Source: Methyloceanibacter sp.
Lineage (GTDB): Bacteria; Pseudomonadota; Alphaproteobacteria; Rhizobiales; Methyloligellaceae
Assembly (NCBI GenBank): GCA_018067145.1
Contig: JAGPVD010000071.1
Location: 1-64,000 of the forward strand
DNA length: 64,000 nt
Reading direction: 5' to 3'
The notes under the pieces are model-generated. The model saw only the letters and a program-made list of their open reading frames with translations, was not told the origin of the DNA and searched no databases. The number at the start of each line of letters is the position of its first letter. The stretch's first letter is position 1. A program made the translations under genes and the position numbers. Positions 43,488-50,887 of this stretch are shown one piece after another.

Positions 43488-43943
43488 ATGGACACGCTAG
43501 CCCGATCAAACTCGGCCAGTTTCGAGGACATCCGTGAGGATTTCGAGCTTCTCGACGACTGGGAGGATCGCTACCGCTATGTCATCGAGCTCGGCCGGAA
43601 GCTGGAGCCCCTTCCCGACGACATGCGGAATGCAGTCAACAAGGTGCAGGGCTGCGTCAGCCAAGTCTGGCTTTCGACGACCGTCGATCCCGATGGCGGC
43701 ACCCCTCGCCTCTTCTTCATCGGGGACAGCGATGCTCACATCGTGCGTGGGCTGGTCGCAATCCTGTTCGCCATCTATTCGGGCAAGACGGCCGACGAGA
43801 TCTTGAGCACCGACGCGCAACAAACATTGGGAGCGCTGCATCTCAGCGAACATCTGACCCCGCAGCGCTCCAACGGCCTCATGGCCATGGTGCAGCGGAT
43901 CCGGAAAGACGCCGAGGCCGCGCGGACGGCTGCATCGCACTAG
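43488..43943 (+). CDS. sufE: SufE cysteine desulfurase activator
   Basis: 151 residues; the protein accepts sulfur from the desulfurase SufS for Fe-S cluster assembly. The active-site Cys56 lies in NKVQGCVSQVWL, and the flanking RYRYVIELGRKL and GLVAILFAIYSGKTADEI helices match the family. Length is typical. No other suf genes are nearby, as usual for this SufE copy in rhizobia. Its 3' end overlaps the end of an antisense DUF6456 frame. Confidence 0.93.
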   Translation: MDTLARSNSASFEDIREDFELLDDWEDRYRYVIELGRKLEPLPDDMRNAVNKVQGCVSQVWLSTTVDPDGGTPRLFFIGDSDAHIVRGLVAILFAIYSGKTADEILSTDAQQTLGALHLSEHLTPQRSNGLMAMVQRIRKDAEAARTAASH

Positions 43944-44262
43944 GCGTCTTGATCGGCGGGCTAAGCCTTGCCCCCCGGCACCCGTCGATGCTTGGGCGGT
44001 AGTCGTCCTCGCACCAATGACGCATGCCCCTCCCTCGCCTCTCGCTGCTCTCGCCGATCAGTCCGTAATGCTTGGCGAGCGGCGTTAGAGCGATCTGCAG
44101 CACGACCTTGCCAGCCCGCTGCGGCCGGCCATTGGTTTTCTCGGCCTCCTCGAGGCCTTTCAGTTCACAGCAAATGTCCGCGAGAACGCCGGAGGTCTCT
44201 GGACCGACAGCCATGAGCGCGCGCATGACCCGTTGCTTGGCGGCGAGGACTTCGTCGCGCAA
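43879..44262 (-). pseudogene. N-terminally truncated DUF6456 protein gene
   Basis: The frame encodes only the conserved C-terminal domain: DEVLAAKQRVMRALMAVGPE, SGVLADICCELKGLEEAE, KVVLQIALTPLAKHYGL and MRHWCEDDYRPSID. Upstream the same frame meets a TAG after 14 more codons, and the only available start is TTG 44262, so the usual N-terminal part is gone. Beyond the conserved domain the frame runs on 37 codons into the sufE 3' end, suggesting the original stop is also lost. Confidence 0.6.
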
Positions 44263-44581
44263 GCCGCCCGCATCCGATGGCGCCCCACGCCGCGACCGGT
44301 CCGCCGGCGCCTATGTCAGATCACGCGATCTGCCGAGACTGCTCGCGCTCTGGCCTCACGAGATTGAGGATCAAACAGCGGAGGGTGGGACACGTCTACT
44401 CGCCAAGTTGCGCCGGGCGCTCCGTACTGAACGGCGCCGCGCACGCACCAACCATTGGAGTTACGACCTGAACCGGCATCTCGGGCTCTTGAGTGCCTAT
44501 CAGGGAGAACTCTTGAATTTACGCGTAAAATCTATTGGCACTCGGCCTAACTGCACCCGCTGCGACAGTAGGACCGGGTGA
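44225..44581 (+). CDS. short conserved-looking cytoplasmic protein
   Basis: The conserved core begins near 44311: YVRSRDLPRLLALWPHEIED, RLLAKLRRALRTERRRA and HWSYDLNRHLGLLSAYQGEL. I recall this pattern from short uncharacterised alphaproteobacterial proteins of about 80 residues. The ATG at 44225 opens the frame but lies inside the antisense DUF6456 gene, and no start codon exists closer to the conserved core, so the true N-terminus may be missing. Basic helices suggest nucleic-acid contact, which is only a guess. Confidence 0.55.
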   Translation: MTRCLAARTSSRKPPASDGAPRRDRSAGAYVRSRDLPRLLALWPHEIEDQTAEGGTRLLAKLRRALRTERRRARTNHWSYDLNRHLGLLSAYQGELLNLRVKSIGTRPNCTRCDSRTG

Positions 44582-44652
44582 AGCTGGGCGCGGGGATAAG
44601 GCTGCGCGAATTCGGCTTGGCGCAGAACTGCGTTTCGACGCGTTTTCGTGAA

Positions 44653-45060
44653 CTATCGGCGTCGCTGACCGAGCCCCATGCGTTTGGCGAGATCCGAACG
44701 CGCGGCCGCGTAGTTCGGCGCCACCATGGGGTAGTCGTGGGGCAGACCCCACTTCTCGCGATATTCCTCGGGGGACAAATCGTAATGCGTGCGTAGATGC
44801 CGCTTCAGTGATTTGAACTTCTTGCCGTCCTCGAGGCAGATGAGGAATTCGGGCGTGACGGACTTCTTCAGCGGAACCGCGGGCTTCAGCTCTTCCTTGG
44901 CCGGCTGTCCAACTGAGTTGGAGGCTTTGTTCAAAGCTTCGAACACATTGTGGATGACCGCAGGTAAGTCCGTTGCCACGACCGTGTTGTTGGTGACATA
45001 GGCGGAGACAATCTCAGCCGTCAGCTCAACGAGTTCGTTCGTCTCCAGATCCGCTTCCAT
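44653..45060 (-). CDS. mucR: MucR/Ros-family zinc-finger transcriptional regulator
   Basis: 135 residues. The prokaryotic zinc finger has ligands Cys75, Asp78, His88 and His92 (CLEDGKKFKSLKRHLRTHY), spacing C-x2-D-x9-H-x3-H as in Brucella MucR, followed by the conserved LSPEEYREKWGLP. The N-terminal part carries the oligomerisation helix (ELTAEIVSAYVTNNTV). MucR proteins act as H-NS-like silencers that bind AT-rich DNA with T-A steps and regulate exopolysaccharide, motility and cell-cycle genes, including their own. A strongly AT-rich region lies directly upstream (45061-45522). Confidence 0.94.
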   Translation of the reverse strand: MEADLETNELVELTAEIVSAYVTNNTVVATDLPAVIHNVFEALNKASNSVGQPAKEELKPAVPLKKSVTPEFLICLEDGKKFKSLKRHLRTHYDLSPEEYREKWGLPHDYPMVAPNYAAARSDLAKRMGLGQRRR

Positions 45061-45522
45061 GAATTGGCTCCTTGGTCTTTCTCTACGCCTCGAATCGATT
45101 CAAGCGCGCCGCGATTTTCTAGCGGACTACACTTCCTTCGGGACGGAGTGACTCTTTAAAGTCACCAGATTACGCCGTTTTTGTAACGAGAAACTGCAAT
45201 GTTATACAACTACAGACTATACGCTATACAATCATGCCTAGCTATTTCGCTCTCTATAGCATTTCTTGATAAAATTACAACACCGATATTCTAGAGAACA
45301 CGCGCCAACCAACGATATTCGGGAATAAACAGACTTTCTCTACTTTCAGTCCCCATTTCGTGAGCGGAATTATTTAAATTCTCGCACTCGCACCTCTAAG
45401 CGAGCGAGATATTAGGTTCATCTCAATCAAGCTTGCGTGAGAGCGGCGCGAGACCTCTGAGACTGGTGCAATGCAGTTCCTATATTCTGCAAATGCCAAC
45501 CCAATTGAAAGTGTTCCGCATA
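45061..45522 (-). promoter_or_regulatory. AT-rich upstream region of mucR
   Basis: 460 bases without a gene. The segment 45180-45300 is rich in TATA, TTATAC and TATAG steps, in sharp contrast to the rest of the window. MucR proteins bind and repress such DNA in front of their own gene, so this is the likely autoregulatory site; the divergent msrB promoter shares the region. Confidence 0.55.
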
Positions 45523-45984
45523 ATGAGCAAAGCTGAGAAGAACGAGAAGGCTGGTTCTGGACATCCCGCCACATCGAAGGCGGAGTGGCGTGAGAAACTG
45601 TCTCCGGAGGCCTTCCATATCACCCGCGAGCACGGCACCGAGCGCGCCTTCAGCCATCCCTATAATGCCGAGAAGCGCGATGGGATGTATCGCTGCGTCT
45701 GCTGCAGCGCGCGCCTCTTTAGTTCGGGCACGAAATTCGATTCCGGCACCGGCTGGCCGAGTTTCCACGCGCCGTATGGGGACGAGGCGGTCGGCGAACA
45801 GGACGACCGGTCGTTATTCAGGCGCCGCACCGAGGTTCACTGCGCCAAGTGCGAGGCCCATCTTGGCCACGTGTTCCCCGACGGGCCCGAGCCTACCGGC
45901 GCGCGCTACTGCATCAACGGGGTAGCCTTGGCATTCGATAGTGAAGACGGTAACAGCGACACCAACGGCAACGAACCCGAGTAG
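45523..45984 (+). CDS. msrB: peptide-methionine (R)-S-oxide reductase
   Basis: 153 residues from ATG 45523 (an ATG at 45493 is an alternative). Repairs oxidised methionine in proteins. The catalytic Cys130 lies in [13 protein letters not shown]; zinc ligands are the pairs in [11 protein letters not shown] and [23 protein letters not shown] completes the active site. No signal peptide is visible, so it is cytoplasmic. A peptidase gene follows after 10 bases and is probably co-transcribed. Confidence 0.95.
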   Translation: MSKAEKNEKAGSGHPATSKAEWREKLSPEAFHITREHGTERAFSHPYNAEKRDGMYRCVCCSARLFSSGTKFDSGTGWPSFHAPYGDEAVGEQDDRSLFRRRTEVHCAKCEAHLGHVFPDGPEPTGARYCINGVALAFDSEDGNSDTNGNEPE

Positions 45985-45994
45985 TCCTCTCAGC

Positions 45995-48085
45995 ATGCAG
46001 AGCAACCCGTCCCGCGCGGACGCACCACGCGCGCGCAAACATCCCTTGGCGTCATCCAACCACGGCATCGAGCGGGTAGACGACTACGCGTGGCTCCGCG
46101 CCTCGAATTGGCGGACGGTAATGCGCGATCCTTCTGTGCTCGATCCGGAAATCCGCAACCATCTCGAGGCCGAAAACGCCTACACCTCCTCGGCAATGGC
46201 GGACACGGACGCGCTTCAGGAGACGCTCTTCGCCGAGATGAAGGGGCGCATCAAGGAGAACGATGAGAGCGTTCCCGCCCCGGACGGCCCCTTCGCCTAC
46301 TACACGCGCTTCGTGGTCGGCGGTCAGCATCCGCTGTTCTGCCGCAAGCCGCGCGGCGGCGGCGAAGAGCAAATTCTGGTCGACGGCAACGAGCTCGCTG
46401 AGCCCCACAGCTATTTCCGTATCGCCAATGTGGCCCATAGCCCCGACCACAGCCTGATCGCCTATGCTGTCGATACCAGAGGCTCGGAGTTCTACGCCGT
46501 CAACATCATCGAGGCTCACACCGGCAAGCTCGTCGACTTTCAGATCACCGACAATAACGGCGCACTGCAATGGGCCGCCGACAGCCGGACGCTGCTCTAT
46601 ATCTGGCTCGACGAAGAGCACCGTCCCCGCCGCGTCCTCGCCCACGAAGTCGGCGCGCAGAGCACGGACCGTGTCGTTCATGAGAAACCCGACCCCGGTT
46701 ATTTCCTCGAGATTGACGCCACCCAGGACCAGCGTTTTCTCTTGCTCGGCGTCCACGACCACGAGACGGCTGAGGTCAGCCTGATCGACGCGAGTCAACC
46801 GGACGCAACGCCCCGCCTCGTGTCACCGCGCGAAACCAAACACGACTATTCGGTCGACCATCACGATGGCCGCCTCATTATCCTCACCAATTCCGACGGC
46901 GCCGAGGACTACCGCATCGTCGAAGCGCCGGCCGACAATCCTGGCCGCGAGAACTGGCGCGAGATCGAGCCACACCGGTCGGGGCGGCTCATTCTCAACA
47001 TCGTCGCCTATAAGGATTTTCTCGTTCGGCTTGAGCGGGAGGATGGCCTGCCCCGCATCGTGATCCGTCGCTTTGCTGACGGTGAGGAGCACAGCATCGC
47101 CTTCGACGAGGAGGCCTACGCGCTCGGCCTTTCTCAAGGTTACGAGTACAGCACGAATATTCTGCGCTTCACCTATTCGTCCATGACCACGCCCGCCCAG
47201 GTCTTCGACTACGACATGGCTGAGCGGACGCGTGAGCTGAGGAAGACTCAAGAGATCCCGAGCGGCCATGACCCAAGCCAATACGTCACCCAGCGCGTCA
47301 TGGCCCCGGCGAAAGACGGCGAGACCGTCCCTGTTACGCTGCTCTACCACACGGAAACGAAGCTCGACAGCACGGCACCGCTCCTGCTTTACGGCTACGG
47401 CGCTTACGGCATGACCATGCCCGCCAGCTTCTCGACCACCGCGCTTTCCCTAGTCGATCGTGGCTTTATCTATGCCATCGCCCATGTGCGCGGCGGCCAG
47501 GAGAAGGGCTATCGTTGGTATAAGGAAGGCAAGCGCGAGAAGAAGGAGAACACCTTCACCGACTTCATTGCCGCCGGCGAATATCTTGCGTGCGAAAATT
47601 TCACAACCAAGGGCCGTATCGTCGCCCATGGCGGCAGTGCGGGCGGCATGCTCATGGGCGCGATTGCCAACATGGCGCCTGATCTTTTTTTAGGGATCAT
47701 GGCTGAGGTGCCGTTCGTCGATGTCCTCACCACCATGCTCGACGCCACCCTGCCGCTGACCCCGCCCGAATGGCCGGAATGGGGAAATCCCATCGAGAGC
47801 GCCGATGACTATCGGACCATCGCCGTCTATTCGCCTTACGACAATGTGCGTGCGCAATGCCATCCGCACATCATTGCCCTAGCCGGTCTCACCGACCCGC
47901 GTGTGACCTATTGGGAGCCCGCGAAATGGGTGGCAAAGCTGCGCGAGCTCGACAGAAGCGACAATCTCATTCTACTGCGCACCAATATGGAGGCGGGCCA
48001 CGCCGGTGCCTCGGGCCGCTTCGAGCGCTTAAAGGAAGTTGCGCTGTCATACGCCTTCGCCCTCAAGATTGCCGGCCGCTCCTGA
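45995..48085 (+). CDS. ptrB: S9 family oligopeptidase B
   Basis: 696 residues from ATG 45995. A serine oligopeptidase that cuts after basic residues in short peptides. The N-terminal beta-propeller contains YTRFVVGGQHPLFCRK; the C-terminal alpha/beta domain has the nucleophile in AHGGSAGGMLMGAIAN, the acidic residue in the SPYDNV/LTDPRV region and the catalytic His in EAGHAGASGRF. GYGAYGMTMPASFS and VRGGQEKGYRWYKEGK are typical of oligopeptidase B. Length agrees with the family (about 690). Confidence 0.94.
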   Translation: MQSNPSRADAPRARKHPLASSNHGIERVDDYAWLRASNWRTVMRDPSVLDPEIRNHLEAENAYTSSAMADTDALQETLFAEMKGRIKENDESVPAPDGPFAYYTRFVVGGQHPLFCRKPRGGGEEQILVDGNELAEPHSYFRIANVAHSPDHSLIAYAVDTRGSEFYAVNIIEAHTGKLVDFQITDNNGALQWAADSRTLLYIWLDEEHRPRRVLAHEVGAQSTDRVVHEKPDPGYFLEIDATQDQRFLLLGVHDHETAEVSLIDASQPDATPRLVSPRETKHDYSVDHHDGRLIILTNSDGAEDYRIVEAPADNPGRENWREIEPHRSGRLILNIVAYKDFLVRLEREDGLPRIVIRRFADGEEHSIAFDEEAYALGLSQGYEYSTNILRFTYSSMTTPAQVFDYDMAERTRELRKTQEIPSGHDPSQYVTQRVMAPAKDGETVPVTLLYHTETKLDSTAPLLLYGYGAYGMTMPASFSTTALSLVDRGFIYAIAHVRGGQEKGYRWYKEGKREKKENTFTDFIAAGEYLACENFTTKGRIVAHGGSAGGMLMGAIANMAPDLFLGIMAEVPFVDVLTTMLDATLPLTPPEWPEWGNPIESADDYRTIAVYSPYDNVRAQCHPHIIALAGLTDPRVTYWEPAKWVAKLRELDRSDNLILLRTNMEAGHAGASGRFERLKEVALSYAFALKIAGRS

Positions 48086-48132
48086 GCCCCAGCCTCTAGG
48101 CGGACGCGCGAATTCTGTGCAAGAGTGCGCCC

Positions 48133-48687
48133 ATGCTGCTCTCCCGCGACAAGTCTCAGCTCCTGATCGTTGATGTCCAGGACAAGCTCCTCCGCGCCAT
48201 ATCAGGCAGAGACAGGGTCATCGACCGCTGTGTGCGGCTCGCCCAGGCGGCGCGCAGGCTCGGCGTGCCAATCACCCTGTCCGAGCAATATCCTCAAGGG
48301 CTAGGACCGACGGCCGATTCAGTCCGCGATGCCGTCGCCGATGAGGGCTATGTGTTCGACAAGGTCGAGTTCTCCTGCCCTAAGAACGAACCGCTGCGCC
48401 GCAGGCTGCATGAGCTTCGCCGCCAAGGCCGATCGCAAGTCGTGGTTGGCGGGATAGAGGCCCATGTCTGCGTGACGCAAACCGCGATGGATCTTGTGGG
48501 CCAGGGCTTCGAGGCCTTCGTGGTCTCCGATGCCGTCGGCTCGCGCTCCAAGGCGAGCTGCAAACTCGCACTGTCCCGGTTGCTCAAGTCCAGCGTCGAC
48601 GTAGTCGACAGCGAGATGGTCTTATTTGAATGGCTGGAGCGTTCCGGCACGCCTGAATTCAAGGAACTTCAGTCACTCATCAAGTGA
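48133..48687 (+). CDS. isochorismatase-like hydrolase
   Basis: 184 residues of the cysteine-hydrolase fold. The catalytic triad is Asp14 (LLIVDVQDKLL), Lys77 (VFDKVEFSC) and Cys113 (GGIEAHVCVTQTAMD). The YcaC/hydrolase subgroup of this superfamily includes proteins of unknown substrate; true isochorismatases need further features not seen here. It starts 47 bases after ptrB, in the same direction. Confidence 0.9.
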   Translation: MLLSRDKSQLLIVDVQDKLLRAISGRDRVIDRCVRLAQAARRLGVPITLSEQYPQGLGPTADSVRDAVADEGYVFDKVEFSCPKNEPLRRRLHELRRQGRSQVVVGGIEAHVCVTQTAMDLVGQGFEAFVVSDAVGSRSKASCKLALSRLLKSSVDVVDSEMVLFEWLERSGTPEFKELQSLIK

Positions 48688-48798
48688 GCGGTGGTTTTCT
48701 GAACGGAAGCTGCACCCCCAGTTCATGCGCGGTTCAGGCGGACCAGCGCAACATGCTCCTCGTCAGGTCCCTGGGCTGGCATTAGCGAACCTTCCTCG

Positions 48799-48832
48799 GC
48801 ACCGGGCGCGGAGTTCAGGGGCTCCGCGTCCA
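48799..48832 (+). repeat. 34-base intergenic repeat, copy 1
   Basis: Identical to 50012-50045 over 34 bases. Its core CGCGGAG-TTCAGGGG-CTCCGCG is a 7-pair hairpin, giving it a REP-like form. Both copies lie outside intact genes. Confidence 0.75.
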
Positions 48833-48982
48833 TCCTCCCCAGCATTCGTCGCACCGCTCTAGCTCGTCGAGATCAGCCCGCTGGAGCGGCAGAGCGTCCT
48901 CCCATACGCGCTGCAATTCGAGCCCGCTTGGGTCGAGATCGGACACGAAGTAGACGATGGCCGTCTGCCCTATCCCGGTGCG
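48815..48982 (-). pseudogene. fragment of a TOPRIM-like mobile-element protein
   Basis: An open stretch of 55 codons between stops, without a start codon, reads TAIVYFVSDLDPSGLELQRV followed by WEDALPLQR. The YF.SD.DPSG.....W motif is typical of the TOPRIM-like domain in phage and plasmid proteins. The rest of the gene is missing. The first repeat copy overlaps its 3' end. Confidence 0.5.
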
Positions 48983-49047
48983 CTACAGTGTGCGCGGTGC
49001 TAGGTTGATATGCTCGGCTTGCGGGGAACGCCAATGAGGGAGGCTTC

Positions 49048-49269
49048 GTGGTGCCTAAGCAGAAGTACGAAAACGACAACCTCACCGTCTTCTACGATCC
49101 GAAGGTTTGCATCCACGCCGGAGACTGCGTGCGAGGTCTTCCGTCCGTCTTTGATATCGCAAAAAAGCCATGGATCAATGTGGACGGCGCGCCCACCGAA
49201 AAGATCGTCGAGCAAATCAAGCAGTGCCCCTCTGGCGCGCTTAGCTACAAGCTGTCAAAAGACGTGTGA
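49048..49269 (+). CDS. mono-cluster [4Fe-4S]-type small protein (Fer4_19/YjdI family)
   Basis: 73 residues from a GTG preceded by GGGAGG. The family pattern is complete: DPKVCIHAGDCVRGLPSVF, PWINVDGAPTEKIVEQI and QCPSGALSYKL, with Cys and His positions for one Fe-S cluster. It is probably an electron-transfer or redox-sensing partner of an unlinked oxidoreductase. Neighbours give no hint. Confidence 0.88.
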   Translation: MVPKQKYENDNLTVFYDPKVCIHAGDCVRGLPSVFDIAKKPWINVDGAPTEKIVEQIKQCPSGALSYKLSKDV

Positions 49270-49303
49270 AATCAGTGTAGAATTGGCCAACCCACCTTAA
49301 CGG

Positions 49304-49519
49304 CTAATTGCGATACTTGCGCTTCTTGGTTGGCTTTGGCGTGAGGTCGGCTATGCAGTTAGCCATGAACGCTTCCCACGCCCCTCGCCGTAGCGGCAAC
49401 GTTGCCTGCCGCGCCTTCTCAAAACAGAAGGCTTCGATTTCCCGTGGCGCAGCCGAAGCGAGGGTCACGCTCATCAACGCCAGAAAGGTGACCGCCACCA
49501 GCACACATTTCGGTTTCAA
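49304..49519 (-). CDS. small secreted basic protein
   Basis: 71 residues: signal peptide with hydrophobic core LVAVTFLALMSVTLASA, then a short mature part with CFEKARQATLPLRRGAWEAF and NCIADL (two cysteines likely bridged) and a Lys/Arg-rich tail. Not recognised as a named family; codon use and export signal argue that it is real. Confidence 0.6.
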   Translation of the reverse strand: MKPKCVLVAVTFLALMSVTLASAAPREIEAFCFEKARQATLPLRRGAWEAFMANCIADLTPKPTKKRKYRN

Positions 49520-49607
49520 CGTTTGGCTCCTTACCTTCCAGCCAAGGCTGGCACATCAGCAGGTCCAAAAGGGTACCATGAAGCTCGGCGCATTGCCGTG
49601 AATGTTG

Positions 49608-49844
49608 CTAAGCTGCCGGGACTGCTTTGGCCCGTCGGGTGAGCGAATTTCGGTAAGCATCGGCGGCGGTATCGCCTGAGGGAAAGCCTTGTCGGAAGTT
49701 GTAGGCATCCGCGCCTTGTGCAGAAGAAATCGTTCCGTCAAGCAAGAGGTCTTCGTCGGAGGCATTTACCTGTTCGGCAGTTGTGGCAACCAGCGCCAAC
49801 GCTAGTGCACCGAATGCCGCACGGTTTAGGAAGGACTTGGTCAT
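49608..49844 (-). CDS. small secreted protein of unknown function
   Basis: 78 residues from ATG 49844, which has AGAGGAA upstream; the frame extends to 49937 without support. A signal peptide (AAFGALALALVATTAEQVNA) is followed by an acidic stretch and GADAYNFRQGFPSGDTAADA. Function unknown; it follows the same pattern of short exported proteins as its neighbour. Confidence 0.6.
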   Translation of the reverse strand: MTKSFLNRAAFGALALALVATTAEQVNASDEDLLLDGTISSAQGADAYNFRQGFPSGDTAADAYRNSLTRRAKAVPAA

Positions 49845-50011
49845 CAAGATTTCCTCTGCTTGGATTGCAAACGAGATCGACCTCCTAAGAGGCGTCGTCC
49901 ATAGGCGCCTAACCTTTACCATCAAAAGAAAATGCATCGCCTAATGTCGACTTTGTCCACATCTTGGCCACCCATCATTCGGGGATCCCGCTTTCCCGCA
50001 GGCCGTGCCGT

Positions 50012-50045
50012 GCACCGGGCGCGGAGTTCAGGGGCTCCGCGTCCA
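50012..50045 (+). repeat. 34-base intergenic repeat, copy 2
   Basis: Second identical copy of the repeat at 48799-48832, 165 bases upstream of the superoxide dismutase start. The surrounding 49845-50209 holds no convincing gene. Confidence 0.75.
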
Positions 50046-50209
50046 CCCGGGCCCAGTCCCAGAACCACAATTTTCGCCTGCGACATTCAGTTTTCGAATG
50101 TGAGCAAGCGTGCGGCCTTACGATATGTGGACCCGCTTGCCTCACCCCGGTGGAAGCATTAGCTTTCGGTCGTCTTTCCCAACCCTCATACATTCGCCGG
50201 AGACCTATC

Positions 50210-50815
50210 GTGGCATTCGAACTCCCACCCCTGCCCTATGGCTACGACGCGCTTCAGCCTTATATGTCGGCCGAGACGCTCGAATATCATCATGACAAGC
50301 ACCACAAGGCCTATGTGGACAATCTCAACAAGTTCCTGCCTGGCACCGAGTTTGAAGGCATGGGGCTTGAGGAAATTGTCACGGCGAGCTTCGGCAAGAA
50401 CGCCGGCGTGTTCAACAACGCAGCCCAGGACTTCAACCACATCCAGTTCTGGAACTGGATGAAGAAGGACGGCGGCGGTAAGAAAATTCCTGGCTCGATC
50501 CTCGCGCTGATCGACCGCGACCTTGGCGGCTACGACAAGTTCCGCGCCGACTTCATCAACGCCGGCGTGACCCAGTTTGGCTCAGGCTGGTGCTGGCTTA
50601 CACTCAAGGACGGCAAGCTTGAAGTAACCAAAACGCCAAACGGAGAGAACCCTCTGGTTCATGGCGGCTGGCCGTTGCTCGGTTGCGATGTGTGGGAGCA
50701 CTCCTATTACATCGACTATCGCAACGCGCGGCCGAAATATCTCGAAGCATGGTTTGACGATCTCATCAACTGGGCTCATGTCGAAGAGATGTACGCACAG
50801 GCGCCGGGTAAATAG
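50210..50815 (+). CDS. sodB: superoxide dismutase, Fe/Mn type
   Basis: 201 residues from GTG 50210, which has CGGAGA upstream; longer frames run into the repeat-containing spacer and are not supported. Metal ligands are visible in YHHDKHHKAYVDNL (first His), the middle DFNHIQFWNW (second His) and DVWEHSYYIDY (Asp and third His). Both FeSOD- and MnSOD-like features occur, so metal choice is open. No export signal. A strong terminator follows. Confidence 0.94.
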   Translation: MAFELPPLPYGYDALQPYMSAETLEYHHDKHHKAYVDNLNKFLPGTEFEGMGLEEIVTASFGKNAGVFNNAAQDFNHIQFWNWMKKDGGGKKIPGSILALIDRDLGGYDKFRADFINAGVTQFGSGWCWLTLKDGKLEVTKTPNGENPLVHGGWPLLGCDVWEHSYYIDYRNARPKYLEAWFDDLINWAHVEEMYAQAPGK

Positions 50816-50841
50816 TCCTCGCCTAAGCGCAATAATTTCAG

Positions 50842-50878
50842 CGGGCGGTCTTCAATAGAGACCGCCCGTTTTCTGTTT
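50842..50878 (+). terminator. Rho-independent terminator of sodB
   Basis: CGGGCGGTCT and AGACCGCCCG form a perfect 10-pair stem with a 7-base loop, followed by TTTTCTGTTT. It starts 26 bases after the sodB stop and separates it from the convergent ABC-F gene. Confidence 0.92.
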
Positions 50879-50887
50879 AGTTGGGCG

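Noticed and set aside
46052-46798. 248-codon open frame on the minus strand
   Set aside because: Antisense to oligopeptidase B; composition is typical of the mirror frame of a high-GC gene and no motif is visible.
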